Assembly: GCA_016191845.1 (NCBI GenBank)
Contig: JACPVF010000007.1
Location: 682,001 to 746,000, forward strand
DNA length: 64,000 bases
Direction of reading: 5' to 3'
From: Chloroflexota bacterium
GTDB taxonomy: Bacteria; Chloroflexota; Anaerolineae; Anaerolineales; Villigracilaceae
The translations under genes were made by a program, and so were the position numbers. The notes beneath the pieces are model-generated. The model was not told where the DNA came from. It did not search any database and was given only the letters and a program-made list of their open reading frames with translations. Below are positions 58,371 to 64,000 of this stretch, piece by piece (position 1 is the first letter of the stretch; each line of letters opens with the position of its first letter).

Positions 58371-58508
58371 ATGGAAATACTTCATGCGCTTCTTATATCG
58401 AATCATCCAATAGGAATGGACATAGCTATTCTCGACCCCGAACTTGGCCCTGATGGTAAGTATGCCGTCGAGCTCACCTCGGCCATTGTTCGATCATTTC
58501 ATTCATAA
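58371..58508 (+). CDS. Small ORF, 45 residues, hypothetical
   Basis: ATG 58371 with GGAG just upstream encodes a 45-residue peptide (MEILHALLISNHPIGMDIAI, then LDPELGPDGKYAVEL). No family is recognised. It directly follows the 57758 gene, so it could be translated from the same mRNA. It may equally be a chance ORF or a remnant, since this region (58370-58660) has lower GC than its surroundings. Confidence 0.35.
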   Translation: MEILHALLISNHPIGMDIAILDPELGPDGKYAVELTSAIVRSFHS

Positions 58509-58578
58509 ATGCCACCTGCCGATCGATAACGATATCTGCAACATGGCAAGTACGCAAGTCATGGGGTGTCACAGAGAG

Positions 58579-58607
58579 TTGAAATTCGACAGAATTTGGC
58601 CTACACT
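58579..58607 (+). promoter_or_regulatory. Promoter before the 58665 gene
   Basis: TTGAAA, 17 bp, TACACT, followed by CAGGAGGGAGG as ribosome binding site. Confidence 0.55.
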
Positions 58608-58664
58608 TAATGCCAGCAGGAGGGAGGCGATCTGGATTTGTCGAAAAGAGTTTATGGAGTCCGC

Positions 58665-59033
58665 ATGGATCGATTGGTTGCAAAAGCCATCTTCCAGATG
58701 TGCGCAAAAGCCGCCCTGCTGACGGCGGTAGTTGGAGCCATCATTGGTGTGATCGGTTATGTCAATAAATGGGACGGGCAGTATGCATATAGCAATGCGT
58801 TTTTCCTTGCAGGTTGTTTGTTGATCATTGCCGGGGCGTCATCCCGCTATAACGCGGGCCAGGGTTGGAATGTTTTTCAGCAGTTCCATGCGGAAAGTTT
58901 CCGCGGAATGAGTCGCAGCGAGCAAGCCAAATTCATCGTCGATACAAGCAGTTCCATGAGCACAGTGATCCTGGGCGTGTTGAGCGGGATCTTCTTGATC
59001 ATCCTCTCTGCTCTGGCGGCCTACCTGTTTTGA
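58665..59033 (+). CDS. Small two- or three-helix membrane protein
   Basis: A 122-residue protein (131 if it starts at the TTG at 58638 that follows AGGAGGGAGG). Hydrophobic segments lie at about residues 10-32, 44-60 and 95-120. The loop (SRYNAGQGWNVFQQFH) is followed by a Ser-rich turn before the last helix. I do not recognise a named family. It has its own promoter and is followed 14 bases later by the methyltransferase remnant. Confidence 0.7.
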   Translation: MDRLVAKAIFQMCAKAALLTAVVGAIIGVIGYVNKWDGQYAYSNAFFLAGCLLIIAGASSRYNAGQGWNVFQQFHAESFRGMSRSEQAKFIVDTSSSMSTVILGVLSGIFLIILSALAAYLF

Positions 59034-59047
59034 TCGGAGGATGGGGC

Positions 59048-59167
59048 ATGGAAAGATCTGAATGGCTGAGTCAGATGCGCAGGAATGCCGAGGCGTTGTA
59101 TGACCGCTTTGCAGCGCGCTATTGGGTGACATGGGGAATGACCGTGGAAGAAACGCCTCTCATTTAG
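59048..59167 (+). pseudogene. Probable N-terminal remnant of a SAM-dependent methyltransferase
   Basis: A 39-residue reading frame with an intact ribosome binding site (CGGAGG). EALYDRFAARYWVTWGMTVEET is like the first residues of class I SAM methyltransferases before their SAM motif, but the frame stops at TAG and no motif I follows in any frame before the GNAT gene. It is either a truncated gene or a short independent protein. The 93 bases after it hold no supported feature. Confidence 0.4.
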
Positions 59168-59260
59168 CTCAGAAAAATTTTGAAACGGTTTCCACCGGGC
59201 GGAAGGATTTTTTGGGAATACGAAAAACGGGTTGGGAATGGACGAAGATCTTCCTGAGAT

Positions 59261-59800
59261 TTATCGCACGATCGCATACATGTAACAATCGCGCGGCTCG
59301 GGGCTGGAGTTGGGATGCATGGCTTCGCGCCGCAACAACCCTTCGCGCTGCATGCCTGCCTTTTCCAGCACGCGTTGCGACGGGATATTCTCCACGTCAG
59401 CGGTGGCATAGACGCGATAGATGCCTGGTTGCTGAAAGGACCAGTCGATCAGGGCGCGCGCCGCCTCGGTCATGTATCCCTTGCCCCACTGGGCGCGCGC
59501 TCCAGTGTAGCCAAAGCTCACCTTGAAGGCCTCCACTTCCAGACGTAATTCGATCATCCCTGCCAGTTCGCCGCCTGCCTTGATCTCCATCAGGTAACGG
59601 AACTTGGCGTCTCCATTCCAGGCTTCGATGGACTTTCGCAACAACTCCTCGCTCTGAGCCACGCTCGTATGCGGACGCCAGGTCAGAAAGCGGGTCACTT
59701 CGGGGTGGCGGGCCCAGCCTTCGAAGACGGCGGGAGCATCCTCCAGCCGCGGGACGCGCAGCAACAGGCGTTCGGTCTCGATCAGAGTCGGTGGCTTCAT
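59261..59800 (-). CDS. GNAT acetyltransferase, RimJ/RimL-like
   Basis: A 179-residue N-acetyltransferase. TERLLLRVPRLEDAPAVFEGW is the start typical of the RimJ/RimL-type group. Motif A appears as ARAQWGKGYMTEAARALI (acetyl-CoA pyrophosphate loop), and ENIPSQRVLEKAGMQREG is motif B. The start ATG at 59800 overlaps the proC stop as ATGA, so it is coupled to proC. The substrate could be a protein N-terminus or a small amine. Confidence 0.9.
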   Translation of the reverse strand: MKPPTLIETERLLLRVPRLEDAPAVFEGWARHPEVTRFLTWRPHTSVAQSEELLRKSIEAWNGDAKFRYLMEIKAGGELAGMIELRLEVEAFKVSFGYTGARAQWGKGYMTEAARALIDWSFQQPGIYRVYATADVENIPSQRVLEKAGMQREGLLRREAMHPNSSPEPRDCYMYAIVR

Positions 59801-60645
59801 TCTTCCTCCGCGTGGCCGTCGGGTCCATGCCCGGGCTTTTCCTTGCCTAATTCCAGCGAGCGTTGATAGGCCGCCCATACCGCACGTGAGATGGCTGTGC
59901 GGAAGCCTGCCTTTTCGAGATAATACAACGCCTCTGCCGACGTGCCGCCCGGTGAGGTGACCTGATTTCGTAGCGTGGCAGGATGACGTCCCGCCTGCTC
60001 GTAGAAATCGGCTGAACCTTTGATGGTTTGCAACACGAGCTGCTCGGCGATGCGGCGTGGGAATCCCATGTGGACGCCTGCATCGATCAACGCTTCAGTG
60101 AAGAGGAACACGTACGCGGGCCCCGACCCCGAGAGTGCGGTGGCCATATCGAGGTAACTCTCGTCCTCGACGTACACCTCCGCTCCCAGCGCGCCCAGGA
60201 TGGACTGTGCCAGTCCACGCTGCTCCTCGCTGACTTCCTTTGAGGCCGCCCAGACCGTGATGCCTTCGCCGATCTGCCCCGGCGTATTCGGCATGGATCG
60301 CACGATGGCTTTGTGCTTCAAGCCTGCACTGATCTTCTTCATGCTGGCGCCCGCGATGATCGATAACACCAGCGCATCTGAGCGAATACCCTTCAACCCT
60401 TTCATCACCTCGGTCAGCCGCTGTGGTTTGACCGACAGCACCACCACATCCGCTTCCTGGACGGCGACAGCATTGTCAGTGGTGACACGGATGCCATACT
60501 TCTTGCGGAGTTCCTCACCCCGTTCCGCGCGCGGACCCGAGGCGGTCAGGTTTTGTGGCCTGGACAACTTCTGGTTCAACAGCCCGGCGATCATGGCTTC
60601 GGCCATCACACCGGGACCGATAAAGGCGATTTTCCTATTCAGCAT
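59797..60645 (-). CDS. proC: Pyrroline-5-carboxylate reductase
   Basis: A 282-residue NADPH-dependent enzyme catalysing the last step of proline synthesis. It starts MLNRKIAFIGPGVMAEAMIAGLL, with SVKPQRLTEVM, VRSMPNTPGQIGEG and the P5C-binding ALSGSGPAYVFLFTEALIDAG. A C-terminal Lys/His/Glu-rich tail is present. The start ATG at 60645 follows GGAGG; the ORF-track start is too early. proA and proB are not in the window. Confidence 0.95.
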   Translation of the reverse strand: MLNRKIAFIGPGVMAEAMIAGLLNQKLSRPQNLTASGPRAERGEELRKKYGIRVTTDNAVAVQEADVVVLSVKPQRLTEVMKGLKGIRSDALVLSIIAGASMKKISAGLKHKAIVRSMPNTPGQIGEGITVWAASKEVSEEQRGLAQSILGALGAEVYVEDESYLDMATALSGSGPAYVFLFTEALIDAGVHMGFPRRIAEQLVLQTIKGSADFYEQAGRHPATLRNQVTSPGGTSAEALYYLEKAGFRTAISRAVWAAYQRSLELGKEKPGHGPDGHAEEE

Positions 60646-60682
60646 GGGACGTTCCTCCGGATGAAGATTATACACAATGGAT

Positions 60683-60717
60683 AAAAAAAAGACGCTGGCC
60701 AGACCGGTCAGCGTCTT
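60683..60717 (-). terminator. Terminator of the OsmC gene
   Basis: AAGACGCTG and CAGCGTCTT form a 9-bp stem with further GGCC pairing inside; on the minus strand it is followed by TTTTTT. Confidence 0.75.
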
Positions 60718-60733
60718 GCTATTGCACGGAAAA

Positions 60734-61138
60734 CTACGCCTCCACCACTTCCGAATCATGCGTGATTTCGATGGCGTCCTTCAAAGTGGCGTAGACTGAA
60801 CAATACTTCTCTTCGCTCAACAGGATGGCCTTGCGCAGTTTCTCGGGATCGATGCCCTTGCCGATGGCCTGGTAATGGATGTGGATCCGGCGGAAGCGCC
60901 AGGGTGGGTCATCGTCCTGAACGGCTTCGGCGCTGACCTTGAACTGTTGCAAATCTTGGCGCTGTTTGGTCAGGATCTCCACCACGTCGTGCGAGGCGCA
61001 GCCGATCAGCGCCATTGGTAGCAAGTCGGAGGCGCTCACGCCCTTCGGCTTTTTCATGACGACACGGTGATCGTCGTTATCCTTGAGAATGAAATTCTCC
61101 TCGGGGTCCCAATTAAGAAATACGTTTTTGGTTGCCAT
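60734..61138 (-). CDS. OsmC-family protein
   Basis: A 134-residue OsmC/Ohr-fold protein. The two redox cysteines are present: Cys47 (LIGCASHDVVEIL) and Cys113 (EEKYCSVYATL). The family includes organic hydroperoxide reductases and YhfA-like proteins. The KPKGVSASDLLPMALIGC spacing is OsmC/YhfA-like. The ATG at 61138 is exactly 6 nt after TGCTATACT, with no ribosome binding site: a likely leaderless gene. The ORF-track start lies upstream of the promoter. Confidence 0.9.
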   Translation of the reverse strand: MATKNVFLNWDPEENFILKDNDDHRVVMKKPKGVSASDLLPMALIGCASHDVVEILTKQRQDLQQFKVSAEAVQDDDPPWRFRRIHIHYQAIGKGIDPEKLRKAILLSEEKYCSVYATLKDAIEITHDSEVVEA

Positions 61139-61144
61139 GTCCGC

Positions 61145-61153
61145 AGTATAGCA
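61145..61153 (-). promoter_or_regulatory. Extended -10 box (TGCTATACT) placing the OsmC ATG at +1
   Basis: TGCTATACT, 6 nt (GCGGAC), then ATG on the minus strand. Confidence 0.55.
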
Positions 61154-61164
61154 TAAGCATGGAA

Positions 61165-61195
61165 AAGAAGAGACCTCCGAAACTCGGAGGTCTCT
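61165..61195 (-). terminator. Terminator of the SPFH/band-7 gene
   Basis: AGAGACCTCCGA-AAC-TCGGAGGTCTCT, a 12-bp stem; on the minus strand it is followed by TCTTTTCC. Confidence 0.75.
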
Positions 61196-61205
61196 TGTCA
61201 TTCAC

Positions 61206-63215
61206 TTACTTCTTCTCTTCAGGTTTGGTCGCAGAGCCGTCTGCAGGTTTGCTCATGCTCTCGCGGATCTGCTGGCGCAGGGCCTCGATCTCGGGCGAGC
61301 GCGGGGCCTGTTCGTTCACGGCCACGCCCATCTTCTCGGAGAGCAGCATCGCCATCAGACCTTCGATCACGCTGCCGGTGCCGCTGTCTTCGCCTTCGCC
61401 CTTGCCCTTGATCAGGATGCGCGGCACGATGTCCACGCCCGACTGCTGGATGGCGTCTGCAAAGCGCTGGAGCACCTGCTGGGTCACCTGGAACTGCGGG
61501 CCGCCATACGCGCGGACCTGTTCCTCGGTGGCCAGGGCGTTCGCGATACCGATGCGGGCGATCTTTTCCGCCTCGGCTTCGGCCAGCGCGCGGATCTGAG
61601 CCGCCTGCTGGATCGAGCGCTGGTACTCCGCCTTACCCTGGTTGCTCTGGATGTTGATGCTCAACTCGGCTTCGGTCATCTTGGTCTGCATCTGGGCGCG
61701 GGACTGGGCCTCGCGCAGTTCGCGTTCCTTGACGGCGGCCTTTTCCTGCTGGTTGTAGGTTTCGACCTGCTCGACGGCCACCTGGCGCGAGCGCAACTGC
61801 ATCAGGATGGTCTCGATCTGGGTGTCGCCCGCGGCAGAGGAGGGCGTGCCGATTAGAACTTCCTCCAACTCGAGGTTGTAGTGCGCGAACTTCTCCTTCA
61901 TCTCGATGCTGGCCTGCTGCTGTATGGCTGAGCGGTCTTGCAGCAGTTGGATCAACGTGCGGGTCTGGCCGACGTTCTTGAAATAGGCCGAGACCATCGG
62001 GTCGAGGGTCTGCTCGACCAGTTTCTTGATGTCACCGAAGCGCTGGATGACCAGCGGGGCCTTCTTGTAGTCGATGTGAACCACCACCGAGAGCGGCAGC
62101 GACGGTTCGAAGGCATCCTTGGTGATAAGCGAGACCTCGGTCAGGTTCTCGTCGTATTGGTGCGAACCCGACTCACTGCGGATCCACTTCAGGATGATGT
62201 TGGTGGTTGGAACAGTAGATACCTTGCCCGCATACGTGTTGAAGGCGTACTTGCCGGGCAGCAGCGCATCGCTCCACACGCCGCGGTTGCCCTGCGAAAC
62301 CAGTTCGCCGTGGCGATATTCCATGCCCGAGAGGTCCGCGCCGGTCGCGCCGGTGTACGAAACCACCACACCCACGCTGCCGACCTCGATGATCGTCTTC
62401 TGGATCATCTCGACCGTGGCGAACAGGCGGTTGACATAATACGTACCTTCGACCAGCACCTGCAACTGACGCCCGCGGAAGCCGCCTGCCCGCAGGAAAC
62501 GATCCGAATCCTGGAACTTGTTGTGATAGGTGTCCTCCTCAGCAGGGTCGTCGCCTACGGTCGGAGCGATGATCTCGCCCTGGCGCAGTGACGGGCCGTC
62601 ATGTACGGTCACGATGCCGACCAGGTCGTCGGTGTCCTTGATGATGACCGGGCGGAAGCCTTTGCGCTCGTTGATGACCTCGGCCATCTTCTGGATGGTC
62701 TCGTTCTCTTCGCGGCTGAGCGGCAGGGTGTAGATGCGCCCTTCGGTAATGACCACGAACTGGACCAGGTTGAACGCGTAGGTACCTTCGCGCAGGATCA
62801 GGCGCTGGGGCCCGCGCTGGCCGCCGTTCTTCAGGAAGGATTCCACATCCTGGAAGTCGTGCGCGATCACGTTGCTCGCCAGGGTTTGAGTCGGTTCGAG
62901 CGGCTTGCCGTCACGGGCGAACACGTAACCGATCTTGCCCTGTGCGATGGTGATGAGCGGCATGGTGTGAACCACATACTGGACCGGCATCAAATAATGC
63001 AGGCCGCCGCGCAGCACCTTGGGCTGGAAGCCGGCTTCACCGTTCAACGCGATCAGGCCCGATTTCACCGAACCTTTGCCGCTGAAGCGCTTTTCCACGA
63101 TACCGATGCGATTGTTCGGAATGAAACGAATCCCGGACAGGAAAAACAGGACTAGGATCGCGCCTGGGACGACCAGACAAGCCCAAGCTAAAAACGGAAT
63201 ACCCAGAAAAGACAT
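61206..63215 (-). CDS. SPFH/band-7 domain protein, flotillin-like
   Basis: A 669-residue membrane-anchored protein. The N-terminal helix is about residues 7-28. The next 250 residues include repeat-like pairs (IRFIPNNRIGIVEKRFSGKG; GRIYTLPLSREENE). The band-7 domain follows (GSVGVVVSYTGATG, FNTYAGKVSTVPTTNII, PLSVVVHIDYKKAP). A long Gln/Glu/Arg-rich coiled coil (about 490-590) and a C-terminal low-complexity tail complete it. SPFH proteins oligomerise in lipid microdomains and scaffold proteases or fusion events. The start ATG at 63215 follows AAAGGAGG. Confidence 0.9.
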   Translation of the reverse strand: MSFLGIPFLAWACLVVPGAILVLFFLSGIRFIPNNRIGIVEKRFSGKGSVKSGLIALNGEAGFQPKVLRGGLHYLMPVQYVVHTMPLITIAQGKIGYVFARDGKPLEPTQTLASNVIAHDFQDVESFLKNGGQRGPQRLILREGTYAFNLVQFVVITEGRIYTLPLSREENETIQKMAEVINERKGFRPVIIKDTDDLVGIVTVHDGPSLRQGEIIAPTVGDDPAEEDTYHNKFQDSDRFLRAGGFRGRQLQVLVEGTYYVNRLFATVEMIQKTIIEVGSVGVVVSYTGATGADLSGMEYRHGELVSQGNRGVWSDALLPGKYAFNTYAGKVSTVPTTNIILKWIRSESGSHQYDENLTEVSLITKDAFEPSLPLSVVVHIDYKKAPLVIQRFGDIKKLVEQTLDPMVSAYFKNVGQTRTLIQLLQDRSAIQQQASIEMKEKFAHYNLELEEVLIGTPSSAAGDTQIETILMQLRSRQVAVEQVETYNQQEKAAVKERELREAQSRAQMQTKMTEAELSINIQSNQGKAEYQRSIQQAAQIRALAEAEAEKIARIGIANALATEEQVRAYGGPQFQVTQQVLQRFADAIQQSGVDIVPRILIKGKGEGEDSGTGSVIEGLMAMLLSEKMGVAVNEQAPRSPEIEALRQQIRESMSKPADGSATKPEEKK

Positions 63216-63390
63216 TCTGCCTCCTTTGTGCATTTTGCTCTGGGTGCACTACCATATCTACGATGTCAGAATTGGGGAGTTGCGGATCGTCCCCCGGGAA
63301 GTCATCGTGATAATAACATGGCCCAAGCATAGCACTGATTCCCATGGCGGGGAATAGCCTAATGGTCTGGACCCTGAGCCGGGTCCCGTT

Positions 63391-63421
63391 AAAAAAACTC
63401 CCGCAGTTCAACTGCGGGAGT
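63391..63421 (-). terminator. Terminator of the HD hydrolase gene
   Basis: ACTCCCGCAG-TTCAA-CTGCGGGAGT, a 10-bp stem; on the minus strand it is followed by a run of T. The rest of the 63216-63390 gap is the leader of the band-7 gene, with no other supported feature. Confidence 0.85.
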
Positions 63422-63439
63422 TAGCTGTGGTTGTCTGGA

Positions 63440-64000
63440 TCACGGCGCAGGGATATTTCCCACCAGCCCCAACTCGGGAGCGATGCGCCGCATGGCGGCG
63501 ATGACGTTGCCGACATGTTCCCACTGGTCGATGCCGAACTCCTGGGTGGCGGCTTCGATATTGGCGCGCTCGGCGCCCGCGGCGAAAGCCTTGTCCTTCC
63601 ATTTCTTCTTGACCGAGCTGGGCTCCAGGTCGTATAGCGAGCGCGAGGGACGTACCAGTGCCACGGCGGTGACGAAGCCCGTGATCTCGTCGCAGGCGTA
63701 GAGGGCCTTGCGGCGCAGCGTATCGCGCGGCACACCGGTGTGGTCGGCATGGCTGAGGATATCTTGGATGATGTCCTCGGGCACGCCGCGCTCGCGCAGC
63801 ATGGGCGCGCCTGCCGTCGGGTGCTCCTCCAGCGTCGGGTGGATCTCCCAGTCGAAGTCGTGGATCAGGCCGAGCAGGCCCCAGGTCTCCACATCTTCGC
63901 CGAACTTTTCGGCATAGAAGCGCATGGCCGCCTCCACCGAGAACATGTGACGTACCAGGCTTTCACTTTTCACGTATTCGCGGACCAGGGCAAGGGCTTC
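63440..64000 (-). CDS. HD-domain hydrolase, N-terminus beyond window
   Basis: The reading frame continues in frame to the last base of the window (EALALVREYVKSESLVRHMF), so the ORF-track start (a GTG) is internal and the gene is truncated here. The HD signature is RHMFSVEAAM, GLIHDFDWEIHP and SHADHTGVPRD, giving the metal-binding His...HD...D set. It matches the small HDIG-type hydrolases that are common, mostly uncharacterised, and predicted to act on phosphate esters. It has its own terminator. Confidence 0.85.
   Translation of the reverse strand, partial: EALALVREYVKSESLVRHMFSVEAAMRFYAEKFGEDVETWGLLGLIHDFDWEIHPTLEEHPTAGAPMLRERGVPEDIIQDILSHADHTGVPRDTLRRKALYACDEITGFVTAVALVRPSRSLYDLEPSSVKKKWKDKAFAAGAERANIEAATQEFGIDQWEHVGNVIAAMRRIAPELGLVGNIPAP

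Noticed and set aside
1-64000. CRISPR arrays, tRNA or rRNA genes, transposases, integrases, phage genes
   Set aside because: I looked for regularly spaced repeats, cloverleaf-like segments, rRNA core sequences and recombinase motifs and saw none.

Overview
The window is 64 kb of compact, GC-rich (my estimate, about 60%) bacterial chromosome. I see no rRNA, tRNA, CRISPR array, transposase, integrase or phage gene. The gene mix fits an Anaerolineae-like member of the Chloroflexota: lipoproteins with a four-tryptophan (NBR1-like) Ig domain, a DUF1501/DUF1800 pair, a translin-family protein, many-sensor PAS/GAF proteins, UPF0104 membrane proteins and large Chloroflexi-style membrane ORFs. That taxonomic call is inference from gene content only. 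Gene starts were moved inward from the ORF track wherever a ribosome binding site, a -10 box or family alignment decided the start.

Layout. 1-4930 (minus): redoxin, cNMP-binding/PH membrane protein, def, recF and an alpha/beta hydrolase cut by the window edge. 4968-9159 (plus): UPF0104 flippase-like protein, FAD oxidoreductase, type I phosphodiesterase, then an AT-rich orphan gene. 9258-12893 (minus): FW-domain surface protein, cytochrome b561, large polytopic membrane protein. 12999-15481 (plus): a tight five-gene operon, ssb-DUF3467-translin-membrane protein-DNPH1-like nucleotide hydrolase. 15694-18314 (minus): a GAF protein and a histidine kinase whose receiver domains both lack the phospho-acceptor aspartate. 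18431-24596 (plus): GH13 glucosidase, a methyltransferase-like protein with a lost catalytic motif, and two tandem FW-CAP lipoproteins. 24637-33225 (minus): thioredoxin lipoprotein, DUF1501/DUF1800 pair, two paralogous membrane proteins, anti-sigma and ECF sigma factors, and an unrecognised 916-residue protein. 33368-34870 (plus): aldo/keto reductase and ICMT/PEMT-like methyltransferase. 34916-41821 (minus): a 1716-residue PAS/GAF/HD-GYP protein and an acyl-CoA synthetase. 42028-47444 (plus): clpC, a membrane protein, a membrane-anchored metallopeptidase. 47499-52047 (minus): sugar-phosphate isomerase, S10 peptidase, membrane protein, rsmI. 52185-53205 (plus): a 46-residue lysine-rich protein and a HAD protein. 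53245-55950 (minus): PEP carboxylase. 56076-59167 (plus): TetR-SDR-membrane operon, small ORFs and a methyltransferase remnant. 59261-64000 (minus): GNAT, proC, OsmC, SPFH/band-7 protein and a truncated HD hydrolase.

The strongest signals beyond ordinary annotation are four. (1) The ssb operon carries a bacterial translin/TRAX homologue with most of the TRAX acidic residues kept. (2) Several unrelated genes have a -10 hexamer exactly 6-7 nt before the start codon and no Shine-Dalgarno sequence, which points to leaderless mRNAs, often with an extended TGn -10 box. (3) Several enzyme-fold proteins have lost catalytic residues: the Zn-ribbon methyltransferase-like protein, both receiver domains, the SDR-membrane fusion and the HAD protein. 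(4) Several families of short palindromic repeats are scattered in gaps, and one lies in frame inside rsmI. No intergenic stretch exceeds about 230 bases; most gaps hold terminators, promoters or these palindromes.
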